Below are positions 1-11,003 of a DNA stretch of 64,000 nt, in pieces (the stretch's first letter is position 1; each line of letters starts with the position of its first letter). This DNA comes from Welwitschia mirabilis. Its lineage: Eukaryota; Gnetophyta; Gnetopsida; Welwitschiales. The notes under the pieces were generated by a model, which worked only from the letters and a program-made list of their open reading frames with translations, made no database searches and was not told where the DNA came from. Where the stretch lies: the NCBI GenBank assembly GCA_051453625.1, contig JBOZIK010000001.1:140011598-140075597 (forward strand), written 5' to 3'. Made by a program: the position numbers and the translations under genes.

Positions 1-64
1 AGCCTAAAAGTTTAAAAGAAGTTCCTATGGAATACCATAGCCCATAATCACTAGNNNNNNNNNN

Positions 65-1010
65 TACATATCTTAAGATTTTTTGACAACTTGAAGGTGA
101 GATTCCTTGGAGTCGATCTGATATCTAGCAAATACAACAATGCTAAACATCATGTCTACTAGCTATTAAATATAATAATCTCCCTATCATACTCCTATAG
201 ATTTTTTAATCCACTGATTTGCCATGATCATAAAGACTAATTTTACATGAAGTTGATATAAGAGCATTGGTTGATTTTGCATTTTGAAGCCTAAATTTCT
301 TAATCAATTCCTTTGCTTATTTTGATTAAGAGATGAAAATAGCTTATTTTGTTTACTTAATTTGTGGTTTAAAAAAAATGTTGACTTCTCTAAGCATACT
401 CATCTCAAAGTGTGTTATTATATTGTTAGAAAATTCTTTTGAGAGATCATCTTATGAGTCTCTAAAAATTATATCATTAACATAGATTTGAATGATAATA
501 AAATCTTGCTTAAGTTTCTTGACAAATAGAGTTTTACCTACTTCTCCCAGGCTATAACCACTATCCTTAAAAAAAAAAAAAAATTATTAGTTTTTCATAC
601 CATGCCTTAGGGACTTATTTTAATGCATATAAAACCTTTTTTATTCTATAAACATGGTTTGTTTTATGAGGATCTATGAATCCTATTGGTTATTCCACAT
701 ACACTTCTTTCTTGAGAGTTCCATTTAAGAAAGCATTTTTAACATCCATTTGAAACACTTCAAAATTTTTGAAGACTAAAAAGAAAGAAACATTCTAATG
801 TTATATAGGCTTTCACAAGAGCAAAGTTGTCTTCTACATCAATTTCTTAAACCTAATTATAACATTAAGCCACTAATCTAGTCTTGTTCTTGATTACATT
901 GTTGTATTCATTACACTTATTCTTAAATATCTACTTTGTTTCAATTACATTTCGATCCTTTAGTCTTTTCAATAATTTTTAAACATTATTTCTTTTAAAT
1001 TGTTGTAATT
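65..1010 (-). pseudogene. Copia A reverse transcriptase, broken, with start of RNase H linker
   Basis: Minus-strand fragments match the plant copia RT. Around 930-900 there is a block like NKTRLVA, the usual NKARLVAQGY region. Around 540-470 the frame reads GKTLFVKK then IQIYVNDII. At 100-190 there is the block that in relatives joins RT to RNase H (DIMFS through a PKESHL-like stretch). The catalytic motif is YVND at 473-484 where the family has YVDD, so one metal-binding aspartate is lost. Stops and frameshifts occur throughout. Ten Ns lie at 55-64. Confidence 0.8.
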
Positions 1011-2055
1011 CTTCTTGTGTTGTTCTCATCTATTATTTATAAACTTTATCTCTTCATATTTTTAGGATTCAACTCAAGAGACATATTAAATGTGAACATG
1101 AAACTTTTTAATAGAATTTCTTGTGTGTATTATTGATTTTACATCTTTAATAACTTAATTAAGAGATGATATTTTAGTTCTTTGAACTTCTTAAGAGAAA
1201 CTTTTTGAGTTGTTTCTTCTTCTTTTCCATTTAAGACTTTGTTAGTGGTTGTGATACTTGGAGAGATATCTTTTGCATCACTCAAAGGTAGATGTTTGGT
1301 ACTGATGTTATCTATTTATACATTTATGGAATCTTCCATTATTAGAATTTTTTGTTGAAAACCTTATAAGATTTACTTTTGGTTGAATATCCAATTAAAA
1401 ATGCTTCATCTCCCTTAGACTCAAATTCACTCAAATGTTCTCTATCTTTCATAATAAAGCACTTAATCTCAAAAACTTTAAAATAGGATACATTTAGTTT
1501 TCTTTCTTTCCAAAGCTCATAGGGGATTTTATCCATTTTAGGTCTTAGATATACTTTATTGATAATTTAACATGTAATACTTACTATTTTAGTCTAGAAG
1601 GTTTTAGACGCCTTCTTATCATTTAGCATTTTTCTTGCCATTTTTTAAAGGACCCTATTTTTTCTTTCTTCTATTTCATTTTGTTGTGGAGTTTTTCGCA
1701 CTAAAAAACTAATGTTCTATATTATTTTTTCACACAATATGTCTCAAAAATATAGTTCTCAAATTCCCCTTTATGATCACTTTTAATGCATTAATAGTGT
1801 ATCCATTTTCATTTTAAATTTTATTATAGATATAAACACAACTTTTGAAAGTTTTAATATTATTTCCTATGAAATCAATCCAAGTGAATCTAAATAAATC
1901 ATCCATCATTATTATAAAATACCATTTTCCTCCCAGGATTTTGGATTGAGTAGGATTCACCAAGGTCATATGAATAAGTTCAAGAGGCATTATTATGAAA
2001 ACTAAGTTTTTACTCTTATGGGAGGTTCTTGTTTGTTTTCTTTTTTGGCACACAT
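1011..2055 (-). pseudogene. Copia A integrase, broken
   Basis: The stretch 2053-1814 reads CQKRKQTRTSHKSKN followed by LELIHMTLVNPTQ and GGKWYF...MDDLFRFTW. These are the end of the GAG-pre-integrase zinc region and the start of the integrase core. The usual first catalytic aspartate (HMDL) is replaced by threonine. The stretch 1536-1342 reads PYELWKERKLNVSYFKVF and FLIGYSTKSKSYKVFNK, the typical copia integrase C-terminal block. The part between them is full of stops. The protein would have inserted the element cDNA, but it is not functional here. Confidence 0.85.
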
Positions 2056-2860
2056 CACAAAACCCATGTTTATTAATATTAATATTAAGAGTTACTCTTA
2101 TGATTTCATTTTTAATGATGATTTTAAGATGATCATAGTTAACATAACCTAAGCATTGATTTCATAGCTCTTCTTAGATTATATGAGTAAAATAACAAAT
2201 TGAAGAAGGTTGAGCAATACCATAAACATTGTCTACTTTATTTGCTTTAAGAATCACTTCATTTATTTTATCATGTCTAACTTTACATTTCTGATAATCA
2301 AAATTTACTTTATAACCTTTAATCATAAATTTTACTAATACTAAGAAAATTATGTTTAATACTTTTACATATAAAACTTCATTAATTTTAGGTATATTAC
2401 CTCCACCGATGCTTCCAATGCCTTCAATTTTTTTTCATTCATCATCAATAAAACTTACTTCTACTCATCAGAATTATTTAAGTATTGGAATTTTGATTTT
2501 TCACCTATTATGTATTGAGAATAAACACTATTCCAATACCAACAAGTTTCACTTAATGCCTTAAATGTTGTTTAAATCAATAAGCTTTACAAATTATTAG
2601 TCATTTTCTACTTAGTCCATTTGGAATGTTGTGGTATAAAAGTTTTTTGAATAAATTTTAATGGAAAAGTACTAGTGTGATTTGAAAATAGCATTATCTT
2701 TCTAAATTTTCAAAATAATTTTAAGTGACTTGATTTTCTACAAAAACGATAAGTAATCTTTGAAATCAAATTATTATTTTTTCATGTTACCTTATTTGAA
2801 TAAATGATCACCTCTGAGGAGGTAATCCACTACCTCTTTTGTTATGAACTAATTTTCCTA
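2056..2860 (-). pseudogene. Copia A protease / GAG-pre-integrase region, broken
   Basis: The region lies between gag and integrase on the minus strand. Around 2300-2215 the translation resembles the block ending in a VDNVYGI motif that is common just before copia integrase, and it lines up with 23351-23626 in copia B. I could not identify the aspartic protease active site with confidence. Several stops are present. The assignment rests mainly on position and on parallel similarity to copia B. Confidence 0.6.
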
Positions 2861-4210
2861 TTTCAAGCATCTATTTCAATGTACTAAAACTATTAGAAAA
2901 TTTATTTACAAAATGAAACAAAATTTTTACCTTTTGAGTTAGCTTTGTATTCTTTATTTGGATCATTTTATAATTTTCTTCCAATGCTTCCTTTTCCTTG
3001 TGTAGAACCTTTACTATTTTGTTTAGCTTATTGATCCGATTTACTATCTTTTCACATTCTAAGTATAGCTCTTAAAAGGTATCTTATAATTATTATTATT
3101 CTTTCTCTATAATGTTTAAATCATCTAGTTTAGTTGAACAAGGCCCCTCTTTTAAGGGAGGCACTATTGCCATGAAAGAGAGTCTCCTATTTTCATCTAA
3201 TTCTTGACTAGAGTTGCTATCTTCTTCCTTATTCACATTGTCATAAGTGGCAATAAATGATCATTTATTGGATTTTCTTTGATTCTATCTATTATTAGAA
3301 CATTTATTTATAACATGTCCATATCCTTTACAAGCATAGAATTGGATCTTCTTTCCTTTCTCTAGATCTCTTCTTAGCTTGGATTGATACCTTTAAGGCT
3401 CTTTGCCTGATTCTCCCTCTCTTCTTTTCTTATGTTAGAATATTTGAGATCTTCTTACTAATAATGCAATCTTATTTTTCATCAAGATCATCATCTGATC
3501 TTTGAAATATGAAATATTCTTACATACTTTTTAATGCAAGACTTTTCTTTATATCTTTAGAAAACACTAATTCATAAGTTTGAATATTACCTTATAGTTC
3601 GTTCACTCCCATTTAATTGATGTTTTTACTTTCTTCAATGGTAGTGACCTTTAGCTCATAATGCTTTGGAAGGATCTTAGAAATTTTCTTACCACTTTTA
3701 TTTCCTCCATTTATTCTCTTAGGATTACCATTGAGTTTAGTACATCTGTCAATCTAGTGAAGAACTCCTGTAGAGTTTCTTCCTTATCCATGTAAATATC
3801 TTTAAACTTTGAGATGAGCATATGTAATTTTTCCTACTTTATGGTGGAAATCACCTCATGAGATACTTTAATAATGTCCCAAGTTCCCTTGGAATGTTTG
3901 CAATTTACAATCCTCTTTAATTATTTTACACAAAAAGCATGAAAAATAGCATTAGTAGCATGAGCATCTAGGTTGCTTTAGCCTTATCAATAGGAGTCCA
4001 TTAGTCTTGAGGTTTTACAACAATCATGGTGGTACCATTACTATCTATTTTGGATATTGTAGATGGATTATATCCATTGTACATAACCTCTTCTATGTCA
4101 ACATTACAAGGCCAAAGAAAATTTTTTATTCTCTCCTTCTAATGAGCACAATTGATTTCATCAAACATAGGTAACCTTTTGGTAGAGAGACCATTTATAG
4201 GATTACTCAT
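2861..4210 (-). pseudogene. Copia A gag, broken
   Basis: The frame opens at 4210 with MSNPINGLSTKRLPMFD, which parallels the gag start of copia B (MSNLSNGFSTSNLAMFD). This is why that ATG was chosen. A CCHC-like zinc knuckle is read near 3335-3290 as FYACKGYGHVINKC; the first cysteine of the CX2CX4HX4C motif is now phenylalanine. Gag would form the particle and bind element RNA. Multiple stops and frameshifts separate the start from the knuckle. The start lies about 65 bases downstream (minus sense) of the LTR. Confidence 0.8.
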
Positions 4211-4261
4211 AACTAGGGTTAAAGATTCAAAATTTATTAGGATCTATAACTGACTCAACCT

Positions 4262-4276
4262 TACTTTGATATTAAA
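4262..4276 (-). other. Primer-binding site of copia A (initiator Met tRNA type)
   Basis: Directly next to the 5' LTR the minus strand reads TTTAATATCAAAGTA, a decayed version of the plant copia site TTGGTATCAGAG, which pairs with the 3' end of initiator Met tRNA. The mismatches are mostly G-to-A changes. Position and orientation agree with gag and LTR. Confidence 0.7.
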
Positions 4277-5461
4277 TGAAGGATCTACAAATCTAGAGGG
4301 GTGAGGGTGGTGAATATGTTTTATAAAATAAAATTTATTCCTTAAAAGTTATATCAAAATATCAAGACATTTGACATAAGAACTAAATAAAATCACATGA
4401 ATGAAAGAGAAAGAAAATAACTGAAATGGAAAATACCTAAGTGGAGTACTAGATGAAATGATTCATACTAGTTTTAGAAAATCCCCTACTTCACTTTAAG
4501 TTATTAGCTTTAATCCTAAGTTGATTTGAATCTTTATTTCTTTTCTTCTAGGTTTTTATGTTAACCTATAACCTTTAGAAGTGGACTTTAACCCTCAATT
4601 TCAATCTCTATGAGTGAGAATAGTATACCTGAATGCACTAACTTCACTAGATCTAAAGTATAATGAAAAGAGAATACACTACTTAAAATGATACTCACAA
4701 ATACAGGCTCATATAGTGTAATATATTACTTTTTATCCAATTAATATCAATAGTACAAATGTCCTTTCTTCCTAGAAAAATTGGTGTCAAAGATTTCTAT
4801 TAATTTGGATTCTATAAAAGATAGTTTTTATGTAATGAAAGATGAATTTAATACTTCAATGATTAGGAATAGAAAGGATAACAACTAAAAAATAAACCAA
4901 AAAGCTCTATTTTCACTACAACCAGTCTACCCCACAAAACATTCGGTTGACATGATTGGTTGCCATTATTGAAGTTGGTTAACCCTACCTTTTTTAAGTC
5001 AACCTAATATCCTTATGTCATATGATTTAGTTGATCCCATCTAGAGTTTGATTAACTACATTTGGTTTAGGTCTGGTCAACATCTTATATGATCTAGTTG
5101 ATCCCTTAAGAAATTTATCAAAAGATTTTTAGCATAGGTCTAGTTAATCCTATGGAAACTTAGTTAATTCTTTGGAAATTTTATTAGATGATTTTTTGTT
5201 TATGTCTAGTCAACTTCTTTTGAGGTTCAGTTGATCCCTTATGAACTTCAACAAAAAACTTTAGGTTTAGGTCTAGTCGATCCCTTTTAGGATCTCACTG
5301 GCTCTTATTAATTTTTTTTACTTTTCAAGTTCATGCGAAGCTAGTGAAAAATGTTGAATTACTTTTGATTTACAAGGTATTTAACTTTCTAAAACATTTT
5401 CATCATATTACACTACACCATATATGTTTGTTTGATATTAATTTGGCAATATATCTTAACA
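4277..5461 (-). repeat. 5' LTR of copia A
   Basis: The plus-strand start (TGAAGGATCTACAAATCTAG) aligns with the LTR starts of copia B (TGTTGGATCAAGAACCCTAG). The end (TTTGATATTAATTTGG, then TTAACA at 5461) aligns with the B LTR end. Length is about 1185 bp against 1322 bp in B. Between 4920 and 5300 there are about eight imperfect copies of a short motif like GGTCTAGTCGATCCCTT, as in the B LTRs. The boundaries are inferred from that alignment because the partner LTR is off-window. Confidence 0.75.
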
Positions 5462-5639
5462 ATAAGAACTAGGCAATATTTTAATAAGTCCATAGCCAAA
5501 CGTAAGAGAAGTAAACATGGTAGAAGAAGAAAATCTTTGAAACATCAAGTAAACTAAGGCTGGAAATCTTAGAAGTAAAAAGAAAATTAACTAAAGGACT
5601 AAACGAAATCAACCAAATCAAGAAAACACACCTATAAAA

Positions 5640-6410
5640 ATTTGTGATAAGAATTAAATAGTAAGGTAAACTAAAATACCTTACCTCCCTATCAAGAACC
5701 TTTACCATTTCCTCAATCATTGAAAAAAGAAAACATTAGTTGAAAATAGTGAAAAAGACTTGTAGATTCTTAACAATGTTAAAATTAACATTCCCCTCTT
5801 AGAGGCCATTAAATAAATTCATTCTTATGTAAAATTCATCTAGGAGATCTCATAGTAAATAGGAGAATAAATGATAAAAGCCAAGATGTTTTATCATAAT
5901 AAACTAGTGCAATAATCTAAAACCAAATTTTTCCCAAGTACAAAGACCTTAAATATCCTATAATTTCTATTATGATTGAAAGAAAACATTTAAAACAAGC
6001 TCTGTTAGATTTACAAGTTAGTGTTAACTTTCTTCATAATAGTAAGTATAAATAACTAGGCTTGACAGATCTAAAAACACTAAACATTAATTGTAACTCA
6101 TTAGTAATTATCTAAATAAATAATTACAAATAATTGAGGATGTTATTGGTAGGGTAAATAGTTATTATTTTCTAATGGACTCTATTGTTTTAGATATGGA
6201 AAGATCAGACAATTAATTAGTTCTCATTATCCTAAGAAGACCTTACCTTACAACATATAATGCCCTTATTAGTTATAAGGATAGTCTAATGACAATTGCT
6301 TTTAGCAATATAAAAGTAGAATTAAATTTTTTTAATACCATGAAATTACCTCCTAGTGATAACATAATTAAACATATGAAGAAGATGGAGAGTCTCATGC
6401 TTGACCAAGG
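5640..6410 (+). pseudogene. Athila-like gag C-terminus and aspartic protease, broken
   Basis: The stretch 5640-5830 resembles the conserved gag tail of Athila elements (a PPIPFPQR-like block, then an INIPFLEAL-like block read as LTFPS). From 5933 the frame reads PKYKDLKYPIISIMIERKHL and then ALLDLQVSVNFL at about 5999-6034. The last part aligns with the protease active-site region ALLDLGASVNLLP, with the glycine after Asp-Leu changed to Gln. From about 6215 the frame reads ILRRPYLTTYNALISYKDSL and VELNFFN, matching the block LGRPFLATANALINCR of this lineage. Stops and frame changes are present. Confidence 0.8.
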
Positions 6411-7480
6411 ACTTTCCACATATAATAAAGACACCTTCATCTCTGATTTACAAGAATAAGACTAATACATCACTACTTAAAATAAACCTTTTATTAAAGT
6501 TAAGCCACTTCTCTAGTATCATCAGTACACATTTTTGGAATTATATCTATTTTCTAATTATGATTAGTTCTTTTATATTTCCTTCATAATAAAATAAATT
6601 GTTAAATATTTTGAGGAAGTAAAAGTAAGTGGTTGATTAGACCTTATCTAACATGAGAGGTATTGATTCTATCATTTATATGAATCACATTTATCTTGAA
6701 GGAAATATTAAACTTTTCATAAAATAGTAAATAATAATTAATCTAACCTTAAAGGAAGTAGTAACAAAATTATGTGATAAAACTTTTGAATAATGGAATC
6801 ATCTACCCTATTTTTAATAGTAAATGAATAAGTCAAATTCAAACTATAGTTAAGAATCTAACGTAACCTTAGTAACCCATGAAAAGAATGAAGTCATCCC
6901 TACTAGGATAGATATAAAATGAATAATATATATCAACTGTTAAAAACCAAATGCATTTACTATAGAGTATCATTTTTCTATTTCATTATCAAATCAAATT
7001 ATTGAACAGTTGCTAGACATCACTATCATTATTTTTTAGATAGATAATATGGATATAACTAGGTTGTAATTTCTCTTAATAATTAGGATAAAACTATGTT
7101 TACCTATCTCTATAAAACATTTACATAGAAATAAATGTTCTTTCATCTTGATAATATTCCACTACATTTCTATCATTCATGTTCGGTATTTTTTCTTACT
7201 TGTTGAATTCATGTGTAGAAATTTTTATGAATGGTTTTTTAATTCATAAATATTACTTTAAATAATTCTTTATCAACTTAAAACTTATTCTTTTTAGAGG
7301 TATTGAGAAATGCCTTATTTTAAACAATAAAAATATTACTTAATGGTTAATAAAGGCATAGTCCTATGATATATTATTTCTTTATAGGAAATCTAAGTAG
7401 ATCCTGCAAAAATATCCTTAATTACTCACCAACTACTTCTCAAAAATAAAAAAAGACATTAGATCATTCTTAGGACATGA
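6411..7480 (+). pseudogene. Athila-like reverse transcriptase, broken
   Basis: Around 6778-6822 the frame reads KLLNNGIIYPIFNSK, matching the conserved KLLDAGIIYPISDSKWVSP of plant gypsy RT. Around 6880-6930 a block equivalent to NEKNELIPTR follows. Near 7180-7260 FGIFSY is followed closely by VEIFMNGF, which stands for PFGTFAYRRMPFG and FMDDF. The stretch between them is partly deleted and the catalytic DD is changed to NG. At 7405-7500 a block like RSFLGHESYYKRVI marks the RT/RNase H junction. The enzyme is not functional. Confidence 0.8.
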
Positions 7481-8425
7481 AAGTTATTATAAAAGAGTCA
7501 TCAAGCTTTAGAAAAATTTTAAACCTCTTTNNNNNNNNNNNNNNNNNNNNNNNNNNNNNNNNNNNNNNNNNNNNNNNNNNNNNNNNNNNNNNNNNNNNNN
7601 NNNNNNNNNNNNNNNNNNNNNNNNNNNNNNNNNNNNNNNNNNNNNNNNNNNNNNNNNNNNNNNNNNNNNNNNNNNNNNNNNNNNNNNNNNNNNNNNNNNN
7701 NNNNNNNNNNNNNNNNNNNNNNNNNNNNNNNNNNNNNNNNNNNNNNNNNNNNNNNNNNNNNNNNNNNNNNNNNNNNNNNNNNNNNNNNNNNNNNNNNNNN
7801 NNNNNNNNNNNNNNNNNNNNNNNNNNNNNNNNNNNNNNNNNNNNNNNNNNNNNNNNNNNNNNNNNNNNNNNNNNNNNNNNNNNNNNNNNNNNNNNNNNNN
7901 NNNNNNNNNNNNNNNNNNNNNNNNNNNNNNNNNNNNNNNNNNNNNNNNNNNNNNNNNNNNNNNNNNNNNNNNNATTACCTTATTAGTAAAGAAGTCTCTT
8001 TTGACTAGATCTAAGAGTATTAATAATGTTTTGTAAGCTCAAATAAAAACTTACCACAACATCCATCATTCAACTTCTTGATTGTAAGTTATTCTTTGAA
8101 ATAATATGCAATGCTATTAATTATGGTATTAGTTTCATATTGGAACAAAAATTGGTTAAGAAATTAATAGTGATTTGCTATGTATGAAATACATTAAGTA
8201 ACACTTAACTAAATTACATGGTCACTAAATAGGAGATCTTAATAGTAGTATTTGCATTAGAAAAGTTTATGCAATGCCTACTAGGTTTTAAGATTATCAT
8301 TTACATAGAAATTTCAGCCCTTAGATTCCTCTTTATCAAAAGGATCCTAAGCATATACTAATTAAATGGACTCAGCTATTATAAGAATCTGATTTAGAGA
8401 TCAAGAATAAAAAGAGTTTCAACAA
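7481..8425 (+). pseudogene. Athila-like RNase H, broken, with a 443-base assembly gap
   Basis: The part before the gap ends in KILNPL, equivalent to FSKIAKPL. Ns fill 7531-7973. After the gap there are weak matches to the RNase H core. Near 8225-8300 a TEKELLAVVFALEKF-like stretch is read through stops. Around 8365-8425 the frame reads LIKWTQLL then SDLEIKNKK, matching RWILLLQEFDLEIRDKKG. The domain would have removed RNA from the RNA-DNA hybrid. The gap hides the catalytic core. Confidence 0.75.
7531..7973. other. Assembly gap, 443 Ns
   Basis: The gap interrupts the RNase H of the Athila-like element. Other runs of N are at 55-64, 21811-21910, 24018-24117, 29654-29681, 32285-32294, 45250-45349, 60404-60503 and 61717-61816. 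The five runs of exactly 100 are probably placeholders of unknown size. Confidence 1.
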
Positions 8426-8479
8426 CATTATAGTTTATATATTTCTTATATAACACAAAATGAATTATATGAAAACCTT

Positions 8480-9615
8480 CCCATCAATAACAATTTTATC
8501 AACGAATTCCTTTTCTTTGTTTTAGAGGTTTCTTGGTTTTTTAATCTTGAAAATTACTTAGTTTGCAAGATTGTTCCTTATCATTAGAACTTTAATAATA
8601 GAAAGAATCTCCTAATTCAAGTTAGGCACTCCTTTTGGGATATCCCACATCTATTTAAATATTAACCTAATTAAGTTATTCATAGATGTATTTCTTATTT
8701 CTAAATTCATGATATTCTTAAGATTTATCAATTTGATACCTATGATGTTCATTATTATGATATTAAAAGTGCCACTAAAGTTCTTAACTTGGATTTTATT
8801 GGTTATTAAATTTTAATATTGCATATCCTTATTATAGAAACTATAAAAATTGTTAAAAACTTGGTATCCTCATAAGAAGGTACATAATTTCTTTGAAACC
8901 TATCCTTGTGATTGAACCTTTTGATGTATGAGGTATTTATTTTTGGGTCCTTATTCTAATTTAAATGAATATTAATATATCCTCATTTTAATTTATTACA
9001 TCACTAAATGATAGAATCTTGTGCTTATAAAAAAAAGGAAAAATATATTAACAATATTTAATTTTCCTAGGGCATTTATTAGTGATGAACGTCCTTATTT
9101 TTATAATAAGACATTTAACAAACTCTTAGCCAACATGGGATACTCATAAGATCATAATATCTTACCACTCCTAGACTAGTGAATAAGATAAAATTGCTAA
9201 TAATGCCCTATAGATTAGTCTATAGTAAAGCCTATCATCTCCTTATGAACTAGAACATAAGGCTTATTAGAAAATGAAGCATATGAATTTGGACCTTAAA
9301 GTAGTAGGAAAACAAGAAGCTATCTAACTCAATGAGTTAGATGAGATTATAAATGATGCATATAAGAACATAAAAATTGATGAGAAAAAGATGAAAAACC
9401 TACATAATCAAAACATCCTTAGAAACATGTTTTATAAGGAGATCTATTTTTTCTTCATAATTCAAGGTTACATTAATTTCAAGAAAAACTAGTTTCTAAA
9501 TGGAAAGTTACTTATGTACTAAAATAAGTACTACTAAATGGTGTGTTTATTATTGGAAACCATAAAACTCCTAAGTTTTCAAAGTTAATGTCCATTACCT
9601 TAAGAATTTTCATCC
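8480..9615 (+). pseudogene. Athila-like integrase, broken
   Basis: At 8597-8690 the frame reads LIQVRHSFWDIPHLFKY then VIHRCIS, the block ahead of the zinc-binding part of Athila-type integrase. At 8765-8800 KVLNLDFIGY stands for the KVLQCGFYWP block. At 8915-9030 the frame reads FDV, stop, GIYFW, equivalent to FDVWGIDFMGPFP. At 9065-9125 PRAFISDERPYFYNKTFNKL matches PRAIISDGGSHFCNKTFE. Near 9265-9400 are the CHLPVELEHKAYWA and LNELDEFR blocks. The end near 9590-9615 resembles FKVNGQRLK. Many stops. Confidence 0.8.
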
Positions 9616-10991
9616 ACCTTTCTATATATTTATGAGTTTATAAGACCTATTGACCTAGTTAATGACCTTTAATATTTAATCCCATGATAAGTGATCTTTA
9701 TATCATTTTAATTATTAGTTGAGATTGGGTACATTTATGATATTTGAGAGAAAGTAGTGCTTATTTTGAGTTATATTATTGAAGTTACATTTACTTAAGG
9801 TCTTTAATTTATAAAGGGAAATGGATGAAAAGGTAAGATCTACCTTCAAGATGTACTCTTTATTTTTCAAATATTCATGCGAATAAGATTATTTCTTATT
9901 TAGGATAATGAGCTAATGACCTTCCATTTATGTCTATAAAAACTACATATTATAAGTATACTTAAAATAAAAAATATATCTCTTCTCCAAAATCTCTTCA
10001 TCTTTTATTAATTTTACTAGGTTTAGTTAACTACATCAGAGCTATGGATGCACACTAATAATATACCTCTAATGATTTACTTATGGCATCTTTAATTGCA
10101 TCAGGGCTATTAATACTTAATGGAAATGTAGCATTGATTTATTCATAAAAATCATGCTTTAACTCTATATGAAAATACTTCCATAATTTTGGATTCTTAG
10201 TGAGATTAAAATACTTAAAATGGAGTTACCCTTAATTGTAGAAAGGAAAGTTGAATAAAACATTAAGGTGGAGATTGAAGACCTTCTATGCTTTATTTTA
10301 TTTAATAGTTACACATAGGATTTGCTTACTAACTCTTTGATTTTATAAGTTTACTTAGTTAATACTTTACTTAAATGAAAATTTAATCCATAAAGTAAAG
10401 TTTAAAATGCAAAAATTTTAATAAAAAAGATCATTAGCTTGGGTGAGTTGTCTTCTTTACTCATAGGAGGTATAGTTCAAATATCATAATCATTCACATC
10501 ACCATTTATATTTAATATCTATTTAATTCATCATAATTTTCTATTTTTACATTTAACATTAATTCCACTCTATGAAAAATAAACATTATAATGCATACAT
10601 GTTTTTTTCCCAAATTGACTTTTTACCTCATGATTATAAAAAAGAAAACTTAAACTATTAGCAGTTAAAGAGTGTGACTTATTATTAGATAGTTTTCTTG
10701 CATTTTTTCTTTGAAATAAAAAGAGATATATAGAAGATATTTTTTCTTTATTGACAATGTGACTCTTCTCAAATTTTTCTTTTAAGTCTTTCTATTTTAA
10801 AAACTTTAAAGATGAAGTATGATTTTAGTTGGGGGTATTGCCTTCATGTTTTTTAGAAAATTCCTAGTTTTGATGCCTTATGTTTTAAAAAAATTGGTAA
10901 AACTTTTTTCAAAATAATTGAATAATTTTCCTTAAGATTTTTAATGTTAGTTATCATTTATCACATTTTTTGTTAAGGGTCTGGTAAACAT
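9616..10991 (+). other. Spacer between integrase and polypurine tract of the Athila-like element
   Basis: This AT-rich stretch holds no frame I recognise on either strand. Athila and Tat elements usually carry a long non-coding or env-like segment here. I see no convincing signal peptide, membrane segment or envelope motif. Confidence 0.5.
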
Positions 10992-11003
10992 TTGATTAGG
11001 GGG
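10992..11003 (+). other. Polypurine tract of the Athila-like element
   Basis: The bases read TTGATTAGGGGG immediately before TGTGATAACATG, the putative 3' LTR start. A G-run directly before TG is the expected second-strand priming site. Confidence 0.65.

Larger units (their letters stand above)
1..5461 (-). mobile_element. Copia element A (Ty1/copia, SIRE/Maximus-like), 3' part outside window
   Basis: On the minus strand the order is 5' LTR (4277-5461), primer-binding site, gag, protease, integrase, reverse transcriptase. This is the Ty1/copia order. The 3' LTR and RNase H lie before the window start. The gag start, zinc-knuckle context and LTR opening closely resemble copia B at 17491-27191, so the two belong to one family or to sister families. 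All frames carry stops. The high-coordinate end at 5461 abuts Athila-like gag sequence on the plus strand, so A probably inserted into that element. The bases 5462-5466 (ATAAG) would be the target duplication, but the partner copy is off-window. Confidence 0.85.

Noticed and set aside
6401-6589. Plus-strand 62-codon frame
   Set aside because: It overlaps the decayed Athila-like protease-RT linker in another frame and matches nothing.
9616-10991. Possible env gene of the Athila-like element
   Set aside because: No readable frame, signal peptide or membrane segment was found; left as spacer.
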